DNA from: Mixophyes australis
Taxonomy: Eukaryota > Chordata > Amphibia > Anura > Limnodynastidae
Reading direction: 5' to 3'
Assembly: GCA_036250195.1 (NCBI GenBank)
Contig: JAVHZZ010000010.1
Span: forward strand, 75,945,423-76,009,422
DNA: 64,000 nt
Position 1 is the stretch's first letter, and each line of letters starts with the position of its first letter. The notes beneath the pieces were generated by a model. The model searched no databases. It was not told the origin of the DNA and saw only the letters and a list, made by a program, of their open reading frames with translations. The position numbers and the translations under genes are program-made. Positions 1 through 10,028 of this stretch are shown here, one piece after another.

Positions 1-527
1 CCCTGAAGCTTCGGGCAGCTCATATCCACCCGATGGTGTGGTCTGATCACTCCCCTGTATCTGCTGACTTAGCTAATATAGTTTCCCGTCCCCGTCCCGC
101 TACGTGGCGCCTCAATGACACCATCTTGCATGATCCGCAAAATACCCTTGACTTAACCTTCCAGATATGCCCCCGCGACCCTCTAGGAAGCCCATACAGC
201 AGTGATACAGGATTACCTGATTAATATGGCTTTGCGCCGTAAGAAGCTATCCATTTCTAAACGCAGTTCGCTAGCCATCTAACTTCAGACCCTGGAATGA
301 CAACATTAAACTTTCCCCAGATGAAGGTACTTTGAGCAAACTCCTAAAAGTATGGTCTAATTTGAATCTCCTCCTCTTGGAGTCCACAGCCGAGGCCCTG
401 AAATGGCCGTAACAGACGTTTTAAGAGAGGGGAGACAAATAACGTTATTGCCCTGAAATCTGCCTCAGGCTCCCCCATCTACAGCCCTGACCAAGTAGGA
501 CAAGAGTTTCATAAGTTTTATTCCACT

Positions 528-1560
528 TTGTATAATTTAGATATCTCAAACCCTGGAAGTAACCCCCCAGCTGAAACCATAAAGGCGTTTCTGAAACAAG
601 CAAACCTCCCGACTCTCTCCAGTGATTTGGTCCAACAACTAAATGAGGAAATATCATCAGAGGAAATACTGGCTGTTATCAAAGCACAAAAGGCCTCTAA
701 GGCCCCGGACCCTGACGGCTTCACCCCAGCCTACTACAAGAGATTTTCCCAGACCATGGTCCCCCACCTCTGCACACTGTTCAATGCTGTTTTGCAAGAA
801 GTTCCATTCCCTAAATCAATGTTGGAAGCACGCATGGTAGTTATATGCAAGGAGTATAAGGACCTTAGTGACTGTGCGAGCTACCGCCCTATCTCCCTCC
901 TTAATGTTGATGTTAAGATTTATGCAAAAATTCTAGCCACTAGTTTGAATGGTGTCCTTCCGGGTCTGATCCATTATGATCAGGTGGGATTTATTCCAGG
1001 TCGCCAAGCCAGAGACAATATCCGACATGCAATAGATTTAGTTAAAATAATTAACCAGAGGCGTCTCCCAGCTATGTTGCTCTCTTTGGATTTTGAGAAG
1101 GCATTCGATCGGATCTCGTATGCTTTATGCTTGAAAACGTATGGCTTCTCGGTTGAATTCCTGACGGGGGTATCTGCTCTTTACAACTCTCCCACCACTA
1201 GGGTATTGATCAATGGCTCGTTATCTGATCCCTTTTCCTTTTCCAATGGGACGAGACAGAGATGCCCCCTATCACCTCTAATTTTTGTATTGTTTTTAGA
1301 GCCTTTGGCGGCAATGATTAGGCAGTCGGCTATGATAACGGGTGTGGAGGTGGGACCCCGGGAATTCAACGTCTCCCTTTTTGCAGACGGCATACTTCTT
1401 TCTCTCACGAACTCTCGAGATTCTCTATCCGCTCTATACAGGCTCATAGATGAGTATGGTCTTCTCTCAAGCTATAAAATTAATTTTACTAAATCTGTGG
1501 CCCCGCTCCTACACACGCCCCCTCCCCTCCGTGCCAGCCTACAGGCTAATTTTGCCTTGC
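528..1560 (+). pseudogene. LINE ORF2 reverse transcriptase domain, catalytically dead
   Basis: This open stretch of about 344 codons encodes an L1-type reverse transcriptase, which in a live element would copy the element RNA at a nicked target. Ordered motifs are KAPDPDGFTPAYYKRF, SYRPISLLNVDVKIYAK, DQVGFIPGRQARDNIRHA, LSLDFEKAFDRISY (motif A), NGTRQRCPLSPLIF and SLFADG (motif C). Motif C in this family is normally FADD; here the second Asp is Gly (codon 1389-1391), which removes a metal-binding residue. The frame is cut at 1561 by a nested insertion and resumes at 2131 in a shifted context. It is an old copy, not a host gene. Confidence 0.88.
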
Positions 1561-2117
1561 ATAGAGGACCAAGAGAAAAGAGAGTATATGTAGAGGCACT
1601 CCTGCCCACTATATTACTTACACAGGTATTTTAACTCACTGCCCTGTTCTATTCTACACATATGTACGATTTAGAACAATTATACTTATATTATGGTTAA
1701 GTGAGTGATCTAACATTTATATACAAATCAGCAGAATAATAACTTAATAAGAATATGAATAAAATAAGAATCTCAATACCCATCACAATATAACAGTGTG
1801 AGAACATAGCGATTTGCAGCTAGGTCTGCATTTTATTTTCACTTTGCACATGTTTTTATATATATTTTCGCTAGTTGTATGAAGAAAAAACTCTTAATGC
1901 ATACCAATAAAATGTTATTTTAATCCTATACCCTGGAGTGCCTCTACATATACTCTCTTTTCTCTTGGTCCTCTATTCAAATTTATAAGTATAAGGGAGC
2001 ACCCTCCAGCTATGACAAGAAAATAACTCTGGAATATACTATTAGTAACATTGGGGTTAAGTATAGTTAATTTTATTAACCCACTTAGTGCGGTCATCTC
2101 TATCTCCAGTACCCAAA
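1561..2117. mobile_element. Nested insertion with 13-bp target duplication and 42-bp inverted repeat
   Basis: The LINE is interrupted here. The host sequence AATTTTGCCTTGC occurs at 1548-1560 and again at 2118-2130, a 13-bp target-site duplication. The insert begins with a 42-bp segment (1561-1602) whose perfect reverse complement lies at 1935-1976, followed by 141 bp of unique sequence before the right duplication. No coding potential is seen. The long duplication favours target-primed or Penelope-like insertion over cut-and-paste transposition. Confidence 0.75.
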
Positions 2118-2130
2118 AATTTTGCCTTGC

Positions 2131-2560
2131 GTTGGCAGGCAAAGAAGATTTATGTATCTTGGTGTCTATATCACCTCTTCTTATGACCGAGTTACTGAGA
2201 AAATTTTCCTTCCCTTCTAATTAAAATCAAAACGGACCTAGAAATATTGAGGAGCTATATCATATCGTGGCTGGGGAGGATCATTGCTGTTAAGATGAAC
2301 TTGATTCCTAAACTTCTCTACCTCTTCCAGACTCTCCCTGTGAAGGTGCCGGATCTTGTGTATCGGGACTTGCATTCTGCTTTCCTCAAATTTGTCTGGC
2401 ACGGTAGGCCCCCTAGAATCTCAGTAGCGGTACTTAAGCAGCCCAGGGCTCAGGGAGGAAAAGACTTTCCAGATGTTAAACTCTATTACCTGGCGGCTCA
2501 TCTGACCCAGGTCGAAGTTACTTATGTCCCATACTGAACCGTAGCGTGGGTAGACCTGGA
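2131..2560 (+). pseudogene. LINE ORF2 C-terminal region
   Basis: After the nested insertion the ORF2 C-terminal domain continues. An open stretch (2247-2537) carries SWLGRIIAVKMNLIPKLLYL, then FKFVWHG-like and GGKDFPDVKLYYLAA-like motifs typical of the region after the reverse transcriptase in L1/Tx1 ORF2. A frame break near 2215 separates it from the preceding codons. Non-functional fragment. Confidence 0.75.
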
Positions 2561-2649
2561 AACCCATTTTACGGGAGTACCCTCTTTGGAATCACTCTGG
2601 GGCCTCTCCAGACTAGACAGACCACCGGGGACCTCCACACTCCAATCTC

Positions 2650-2973
2650 TTAAAATTTAGTTTGACCCTATGGGACTATATAGCAACATCAATTGTATGA
2701 TGTTCATGTCCACGGTGGCAGCATGACTTGGAAACCACCCTCTAGAAATCCTGCATTTGCCCCTGAGCTATACCTATTAATGTTTGACCTGAATAATATT
2801 ATAAATGATCAATTATTATTATTCTCTCATACTGTATCCCATATGCTTAGTGAGCAGAGTGTAAGAGGAAGTTTGAGTGGTGGAGGCCTCTGTGACTAAG
2901 ATCCATAGCAGAGTATAAGGTGAAGACATGTCATGCTAGTCTGCTTCAATATCTATCCAAACTCTGGTGTGAC
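2650..2973. other. No recognised feature
   Basis: This stretch probably includes the decayed 3' end of the preceding LINE. I see no motif, gene or clear repeat boundary in it. Confidence 0.5.
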
Positions 2974-3240
2974 TAGCACCTCCTGCCTCACAACACTGGG
3001 GTCATGAGCTTAATTTCCGACCATGGCCTTATCTGTGTGGAGTTTGCGTGGGTTTCCTCCGGGTGCTCCAGCTTCCTCCCACATGCCAAAAACATACTAG
3101 TAAGCTAATTGACTGCTATTAAATTGACTTTGGTCTCTCTGAGCCTGTATGTGTATGTTAGGGAATGTAGACTGCAAGCTCTAAGGGGGCAGAGACTGGT
3201 GTGATTGAGTTCTCTGTAGAGCACTGTGGCATTATAGTAC
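2974..3240 (+). mobile_element. V-SINE copy 1 (5'-truncated)
   Basis: A tRNA-derived SINE with a degenerate B box (around 3000-3020), followed by the conserved central domain containing GTGGGTTTCCTCCGGGTGCT. The tail reads like the other three copies in the window (19187-19552, 33187-33513, 40148-40467), with a 'total count' style end near GTTCTCTGTAGAGC. Part of the tRNA-like head is missing. The central domain is characteristic of the V-SINE superfamily of fish and amphibians. Confidence 0.8.
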
Positions 3241-3640
3241 TGGGTCACAATATAGTACTTTTCTATGAAAGGAAGGCCCGGCCATCCCTCTGATGTGTGT
3301 CTGTATAAGGTATGAGCTCATACTCTGGGCTTCGTACCTGATCAGACAAATCTTGCTATAAGACCCTGTAGTGGTTTTACCACATTCAATGAAATTTTAA
3401 GAGGGAATTTTTGGAATAAGTACAGGATTCTGGGTAATGCATTAATTTTTACTGCTGTCTGTCTTCTGGCTATCCACAATATGAACTGCTATTCCCAGAC
3501 AGTCAGATTTGTCTTTAGGGTATCTGTTAGAACTGGAAAGTTAGCCTTGTATAGTTGATCATAGTGTCTGGTCAGGTAGATGCCCCAATACTTAATTGCT
3601 GCATCAGAGCAGGCAGGTTAAGAAGTAGTATTTATGATCT
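3241..3640. other. No recognised feature
   Basis: Between the V-SINE and the minus-strand LINE. It may belong to the 3' portion of that LINE, but no motif supports this. Confidence 0.4.
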
Positions 3641-5345
3641 GCCTGTGTTCATTTTTGAGTTGGAGAGCTCTCCATATGTACAATGTTGTTTACGTATGGG
3701 GAGGGGAGTGATGTATGGGGATTTGTTAATGTCAGAAACATACAAGGAGAGTTTGTATTCAAATGCCCAGAATACTGGAATTGTTATGGGTTCTAGCTGC
3801 CAAAGGTTCCATCGTAAGTGCAAAAAGGAGAGGACAGAGGATAGACTTGTCTGGTTCCTTAGCAATGAGGTAGGGAACTGAGATGGTACCACTGGTACTA
3901 TCCTGGGGAGGAGGGTTGTAGAATAGTGCCATAATACAACAGTAGCATAAGAAACATCCAGGAAAGATTACATTCTTGAGAGTACATTTCATAAGCAGCC
4001 AGGAGTAAAGCTTTTTCAGCATCTATGAACACCATCAGAACTGCAATTATTTTTTGATTGACTGAATAGATCCGATGTACTGCATAGATCCGGTGTACTG
4101 CTTTCCTTGTAATACATGCAGATTGGTGCCCTAGGATGAACCCCACCTGATCTGGGTGGACCATTACTGAAATAAATTAGACTAAACTATTGGCTAGTGT
4201 TTTAATGAATAATTTAAGGTCGACATTTAGAAGCAATATAGCCTCTAATTAGCGCATGAATTGGGAACACGTCCCTCTTTAAGGATGACAATGATATCTT
4301 CTGTTGTGGTGTCTCTTTCAAATTTCTTTCCCTGCAGTATTACATTAACAGGGATTGGAGCATAGGTATCAGGGCTTTCACAAATTTCTTATATTATACA
4401 GCTGTGAGCCTATTGGGGCCCGAGGCTGTTGCACTCTTAAGCGGTTTTTATTGTCTGCAAGATCCCCTCCACTAATGGCTGGCAGCAAATTGTTTCTTAA
4501 TCGCTGTCCACAGCGCTGAGACCTGAGAGACAAGAAGACTTAGCTGCCTCCTGCCTCTTAGGTAAATCCCCTGCTGGGCACCTCCTCACAGATCAATGAG
4601 GATGGCCAGTCCTTGTTCAGGAGTCTTGATCTTGTGTACTCTGTGCACATATAGCACTAAGAGATGGAAAGGGAAGGCAACTTTGTGGTCTTGAAGCATT
4701 TTCATGATGTGTGTGAGATCTCTCCATTTCTGTGATGTTGAGGGAGCCAAGTAGTGAACAATCTGCAGATCGGCTTCCTCATGTGACTCATATGAATTTC
4801 TAACTGTAAACAGGAATTGTTGTTTCTACTGATGAAAATGAACAAATACATCTCCTATGGAAGATTGGGAGGTGATTTTGGATAAATTGCTGTATGCACT
4901 CTAATTAATTGGAGGTCTGCTGACAAGGCTTCTGGTAGAAATTGGTGGTAGAAATTTGGAAATAGGTTTTCCAAATATTTAGGGAGCGCCTCATTTTCTA
5001 CTTCTCAGAAATAATCTGTTTTCAGCCATTGTTACAGAGCAACTTATTTTTAATGTCTTCTATGTTTTCCTTAAATGTATCCATTTCTGTGTGGACGATG
5101 GTGTGTTCTAATTCCATTAACTCCTGAAAGCAGCATATATTGTCAACATTTCGCTTCACTGCAGCTGTACTAGATCCTAGCTCTACTAGTTCTTGTTTAA
5201 ATGATGCTGTTAGTGCCTTAATATCTTCTTGTATACCAGTCCTAACTTTGGATTGATTAATGGATTTAATGATGATTCTTAATTCTGATGATATGCTGAG
5301 TGGGTCAGGATTGCTAATATGGTCCTCCTAGTCTGAATTTAAAGA
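3640..5345 (-). mobile_element. L1/Tx1-type LINE remnant, ORF1 plus partial ORF2
   Basis: Reading the minus strand from about 5345 downwards gives, first, a coiled-coil-like ORF1 piece (about 5230-5000). Next comes an ORF1 C-terminal-like piece with RDLTHIMKMLQDHKVAFPF (about 4740-4560), then ORF2 reverse-transcriptase fragments (4440-3750). The endonuclease region between them is largely missing, so the copy has an internal deletion. The ORF1 assignment is weaker than the ORF2 assignment. Confidence 0.68.
3750..4440 (-). pseudogene. LINE ORF2 reverse transcriptase fragments
   Basis: Minus-strand reading frames, separated by frameshifts, show SATASGPNRLTAVYYKKF, EDIIVILKEGRVP, VHPDQVGFILGHQS, VLMVFIDAEKAL and CPLLFALTMEPLAAR. 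These match successive motifs of an L1-type reverse transcriptase in the right order. Motif A reads IDAEKALL rather than an intact D-x-x-K-A-F-D. The copy is clearly inactive. It lies in opposite orientation to the LINE at 1-2650, so it is an independent insertion. Confidence 0.78.
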
Positions 5346-6030
5346 TTAAGTAGGGCTAGTAGGGATGAGTTAGTGGTTAGACTTTTTTTTTTTTGGGCGA
5401 TGGAGGGAGCTGTTTCAAGCTGGTGGTGAGACTGGTGTTCATCATATTTCCAACGGCAAATCTGTTGACACTTAAATGATGACAGGGTAAATATTGACAG
5501 ATTCAATGTTTATAATGTAGACATTGTGACAGGCTATTGGTAAGATCGGTGGTGGTTGATTAATGGAAAAATGACCGCCGCCAGGTGTATTTATAACCTG
5601 ACTATATGACTTTTCCACGCTGTCGGAGGCAAGTTATGGGAAAGTCCCAGGCCATAAATAGACCAAGCAGCTGTCATTTTTTTTATTATGCAACGAGAGT
5701 TCCAACAATCAGGAGCTAGCATGCGTCGTCTGAATTGGATTTTTATGCTCCAGTGGATTATTTAGGTTATTGAAACTGGAAGAATAGAATAGAATAGAAG
5801 ATATTTTTGCCAACCTGGAATTAATTTTATTAGCTGTTTTTTCTTTTTTTTTTTTTTTTTTATGGACAACAATGGACCATTGGGATTACTTATATTAGGT
5901 ATTTTTTTATAGCTTACAAGATTGGAATTCTTAGATGAAAAACCTGGTGGTGAGTGACTATTACTGGGATTTTTTATTTTTTTTAAAATAAATTTAGTGG
6001 CAAACAAGGTGTGTGGTTTATTTAATTTTT
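5346..6030. other. AT-rich DNA, poly-T tract, no gene
   Basis: Contains a T-run at about 5844-5861 and a short GAATA repeat near 5780-5800. No coding region or assigned repeat family is seen. Confidence 0.5.
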
Positions 6031-6035
6031 GTGTT

Positions 6036-6210
6036 GGGGAACTACAGGTCGCAGTGGGCCCTGGGTAGCAGGACATGCGGGTACTTGTAGTTCCCCAAGT
6101 GCCAGCATGCACTGGCAGCAATGGGTATGCTGGCATTTGTAATACTGCAAGCGCCAGCATATCCAAACTTTTAATGGCAGCCTGAACTTAAAAATGGTAT
6201 TTTTAATATC
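6036..6210. repeat. Interspersed repeat with CAGCATGC motifs and hairpin
   Basis: GGGGAACTACAGGT (from 6036) is mirrored by ACTTGTAGTTCCCC (6083-6095), giving a hairpin. Degenerate 'GCCAGCATGC' units follow to about 6170. Motifs like this recur in amphibian repeats; a related GGGGAACTACAAGTTCC occurs at about 50983. Family not assigned. Confidence 0.5.
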
Positions 6211-6719
6211 AAAATATATTTTATTACCCCACACCACCGCCCAGGGGTGTGAGAAACCCTAGTGCTTTCAGCATGTGGCTGGGTACCCCTAGTAGGGAAC
6301 GCATTTGTTTTGTCAGAGCCCATCTCCCTAGGGAATCCAGCCCCTCACACTGTGGGTTCCACTGATATAGTCCCACCAGCAACGGCTGGCACAAGCAATT
6401 CTTGTTGTAGTAAAATCGTGGGGACCCCACAATTTTTATCCCGCCACCCTCTGGCTTTGCTAGTGCAGCACTAAATTGCCAGCGCTAGTGTTAATCTGCT
6501 TAGGAGAAGAGGGGCATACTACATTTACCCTGTTACCAGCATAAGTGTCGGCAGATTCACCGTCAGAAAATCGTACCCAACCCGGTGAGACATGAAGACC
6601 TTAGTAGTTGGAAAACTTGGTACCATGATTTGATGATTGTCACAGAAAGAGAGAGAGAAAAACAAGACACAATTTTAAGTTTAATTTTGAGAGGAATTAC
6701 TGGAATTAGTGGCAATGGG
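6211..6719. other. No recognised gene; possible LTR or DNA-element debris
   Basis: Includes GGGGACCCCAC-type text near 6420-6435 that resembles repeat debris. Nothing can be named with confidence. Confidence 0.4.
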
Positions 6720-7064
6720 CAGGGCCGCCATCAGGGGGGTACAGGGGGCTGTTGTACCGGGCTCTCCGGGGGGCCCGGTACAACAGCGGAACACAAACTA
6801 ACCTGGGGGCCCGCTGTCTTGCAGTCCGCTGGTCTCCGCTACTCTGTGCTGATGTCTTCAGCCTGGCTGTCACCGTGACAGCCAGGCACCAGAATGCGAT
6901 CGCAGGGCCAAAACTAGGGCTGTGCAAGAAGGGTGACGCACAGGCACAAGGTTGAAGGTGGCGCAATTTTTATTATTTTAGATTAATTTGATTAAAATTG
7001 AGGGCAAGGGTGGCGCCAGTTTTCCTTTTCGCCCCAGACGCTAGCATTTTAAGTTACAGCTCTG
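6720..7064. mobile_element. hAT-like non-autonomous fragments
   Basis: Two CAGGGCC starts (6720 and 6903) and a terminal CTCTG end (7064) resemble the CAG-rich termini of the hAT element at 44797-46234. A 15-bp perfect inverted repeat (6748-6762 with 6773-6787) forms a strong hairpin. No 8-bp target duplication was found for either start, so this looks like a composite or truncated pair. Confidence 0.45.
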
Positions 7065-7594
7065 GTTGCCCATTTCAGCGGGATCACTCACGCATTAGAG
7101 GATGTCTTGTGAGAGACTTAGTAATAGAGGCAGTGGATGTCGGCTATTTGCTAGAAGGTGCTGATTTCCAGCCTGGATCAGGGTGGATGTGATAGTAGTG
7201 AGCTATGCCACGACAGCATGGGCATGTTCGGGCAGCAGTCATTCTTTGGGGATCACACTGCTTTTCTGCTAGATTGGCAGGAGATGGCGGTGACAGTGAG
7301 CGCCGCATAGAATGTCCACCTGCGCCAACTACCATGAAGGCTTTACAGGGTAGTATCTAAGCTGCAGCTCCTGAGTAACTTTCTGTTTGTTAAAAGCACA
7401 AACTGCCCCTCAAGTCATTGATAAGATGGGTATCTGGAGTGTTTTGGTGACTGGGTATCCCTGATATTGTGCAATCACTTTCTTGTTTAATAATTGTGTC
7501 TCCACAGTATGGATGACAAAATTTCTACTCAAAGTAATACATGAAGACCAACTTTGTTTTGTCAAAGGTAGGTCTGGTACATAAGAAGACAAAT
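7065..7594. other. No recognised feature
   Basis: No gene or assignable repeat. The target-site copy of the following insertion (TAAGAAGACAAAT) is at 7582-7594. Confidence 0.5.
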
Positions 7595-7691
7595 CACAAA
7601 AAAAACTGTTATTGCACTGTGGATAAATAAAATAAATTAAACCCAATATATGCTTAGAAAATGTGATATCACCACTCAATATGCAATTGAT

Positions 7692-7734
7692 AGAGATCTC
7701 TGATGAAATTGCCCACTGGCAACGAAACGCGTAA
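7692..7734 (+). ncRNA. Candidate hammerhead ribozyme core, degenerate
   Basis: CTGATGA (7700-7706) is followed by a five-pair stem (TTGCC 7709-7713 with GGCAA 7718-7722, loop CACT) and then GAAAC at 7724-7728, with GCGT after it. This is the order of the hammerhead catalytic core (CUGANGA, stem II, GAAA). Two unpaired As (7707-7708) and an unpaired C (7723) sit at the base of stem II, so activity is doubtful. Stem I was not established. The Penelope link is by analogy with published element families. Confidence 0.45.
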
Positions 7735-8191
7735 GTGTGGCAATATATGTCCTTTCCTGATCGGATACTCAATATGCTGGTATAAGTGTATGGATACTTT
7801 AAGAATTGTCACAGTCAGACTAACATTCACTCGAGGTCTCAGACTGAGTATATCGCTACATTAGTAGCTAATCAAAAATCCCTGACAAGTGCTGCAGAGT
7901 GATATCAACGGAGCTTGAGGAGGAATTGAAGCCAACTTCGTATATGGTGACCTCCCACATGATTTTCGGCAAGCGCTACGGTGCTCTGTAATGGAACCCT
8001 TGGAGCAATAGGAACTTTAATTCAGGTCAGGAGGAATTCCTTTTGGCAACACTGACAAGTAAGAACTTAAAGAGAAATTGAGCAAGCACAGATCGGATGA
8101 TCTATAACTCCAGGAATAGCTCTCAACCTTTTTTTTTGTGGATAGCCATCCCTCCATATTCAGCTATTGCCCGCTCCAGTGATATACAGCC

Positions 8192-8469
8192 CAGAGCCAG
8201 CTTTAGACCTCATGGGGCCCTAGGCAAAATACTGGTTTGGGGCCCCCTCCCTGAAAAAATCCATAGCACTATAGTTTTTAGCATAACATATACCCCTATT
8301 CAGGGGCTGGCTGGCAGACTTTAGCCCAGGGGGGCAAGCACATAGCACTGGCCCGTAAGTAGCGGCCCATTTTTAAAGATTGGTCTCACCGCCGGCCCTG
8401 GGAGGACCCTCTGGGGACCGCTGGGCCCTAGGCAATTGCCTAGGTTGCCTAGTGGTAAATCCGGCCCTG
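8192..8469. mobile_element. hAT MITE with 8-bp target duplication
   Basis: Starts CAGAGCCAGCTTTA and ends with the near-complement AAATCCGGCCCTG. It is flanked by ATACAGCC at 8184-8191 and 8470-8477. An 8-bp duplication with CAG-starting termini is diagnostic of the hAT superfamily. It has no transposase ORF (278 bp). Confidence 0.8.
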
Positions 8470-8922
8470 ATACAGCCTTGACAGTTTAGGATCAATATAT
8501 ATTTTCTACCTCGCTATTTCACACTATATTGATTAAGACCATTTTATGCATGACTTGTTTACACAAGACATTTTAATATACCGTCGGATTTCTTTGAGGA
8601 ACTGGACTAAGTATAAATGATACATCATAGGTGCACCTATATATTTATATATTGCGTGGTTTCTCTATATCTAGATGTTTTTTATCTGTATTGTGAATAT
8701 ATTGCATATTGATTGGTGATATCACATTTTCTAAGCATATATTGGTTTTAATTTATTTTATTTATCCACAGTGCAATAACAGTTTTTTGGTGACTTTGCA
8801 ATATTTTTTGATACTTTTTCTTGTGTTTTCGCAGACCTCATGCATTGGTCTTCACGTTCATTGCCATATCTAGCTCCAAAATAATTTCTTTCTTTGTTGT
8901 TTTTTTATGTAAGAAGACAAAT

Positions 8923-9645
8923 AGGTTTAATAACTTGTGCAAAGATGCTTTTAGTATTATCTATTCTTGTGAACAAACCATTTGGTACTGTTAATTGGAA
9001 TTACCTTAAAATATCATTGAATTATTTTTGTCATTCAAGGTAATTTTATAAACCTAATAAATGCCATATTCAAAATACCTCAGGCAAAAAATATTATAGC
9101 TAACAATGGCTGGACATGTTTAATTTGGGTAAGAGAGCACATCAGGAATGTTCCCTATTGTCTGTTTTAGTTAACTTAGCCATTGGCACAATTCATTATA
9201 CTCCTCAATTTAGGCTATGTTGACTACAAACTATCAATGTTTGTGGAATATATCATGTTTATTGAGCTTAACATTCTTGTATAACTTTTTTAAATTAAAT
9301 TCATGTATACAGCCAGCTCTCTGGGTATAATATTTATTGACAGAGTAAAAAATAATTGCAGGATGAACTTCTAAATGAAATATAGACTCTTTGGGAGGGT
9401 CCTTATTCACTAAACTCTGAGTTATTTGGACAAATCAAAAGATCTACAGCAATTTTGTAACTATATCATATATAATCAATGATGTTCAACCTTTAATGCA
9501 GGACACCTATCTGTTATACCAATACTTCTATACCCCTTATGACATCTTCATTTCTTAATAAAACATATGGACTACACATTACTAAGATCAAGAAAGTTTT
9601 AAATTTCATCTGGGCGAACATAATAAATAGAATTTTGTATGGTGA
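8923..9645. other. No recognised feature
   Basis: AT-rich DNA without a visible gene, terminal repeat or known family motif. Confidence 0.5.
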
Positions 9646-9647
9646 GT

Positions 9648-9648
9648 A

Positions 9649-9694
<46 letters not shown>
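9648..9694. repeat. (TG)n(TA)n microsatellite
   Basis: TG dinucleotides run into TA dinucleotides. Confidence 0.95.
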
Positions 9695-9697
<3 letters not shown>

Positions 9698-9937
9698 TAT
9701 GATTTTTTTTGAATGTTTAAAAACCTAATTGCTTTATCGCTGAATCCAGTCGAAGTTAAAAGATGGTTGGATCTGTTGCACTACAGTGAGGATTGCTTGC
9801 CGGTGATTTCACAATATATCTCCTATATGTCTTTGCCATAAGTATCTTTCTGTGATAAATAAGAAATTGTTTGGGTTTTTTTTTGTTTTTATTCATCTTT
9901 TTCTTTCCATATTTTCTTTTCAAATTACTTTATTTGA

Positions 9938-9942
<5 letters not shown>

Positions 9943-10025
<83 letters not shown>
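9943..10025. repeat. (TA)n(CA)n microsatellite
   Basis: A long TA tract is followed by a short ACACAC tract that abuts the Tc1-like element. Short reading frames across it are artefacts of the repeat. Confidence 0.95.
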
Positions 10026-10026
<1 letters not shown>

Positions 10027-10028
10027 CC

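Larger units (their letters stand above)
1..2650 (+). mobile_element. L1/Tx1-type LINE, ORF2 remnant
   Basis: Pieces of a non-LTR retrotransposon ORF2 lie in order on the plus strand. The end of an APE-type endonuclease is visible at about 30-170 (WSDHSPV, then TWRLND). The reverse transcriptase covers 528-1560 and the C-terminal region 2131-2537. Several frame breaks and a nested insertion (1561-2117) interrupt it. The 5' part lies outside the window. The family is established by motifs such as RPISLLNVD and DQVGFIPGRQ. The exact L1 versus Tx1 subclade is not resolved. Confidence 0.85.
7595..8909 (+). mobile_element. Penelope-like non-autonomous insertion with hammerhead-like core
   Basis: A 1315-bp segment flanked by the 13-bp direct repeat TAAGAAGACAAAT (7582-7594 and 8910-8922). 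Its left end (about 7599-7673) recurs inverted at about 8716-8789 with one visible mismatch over roughly 75 bp, followed by 120 bp of unique sequence. A hammerhead-like core lies at 7700-7728. Hammerhead motifs ending GAAACGCG are known from Penelope-like retroelements. No ORF for an RT or GIY-YIG domain is present, so mobilisation would have been in trans. A hAT MITE (8192-8469) is nested inside. Confidence 0.6.
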
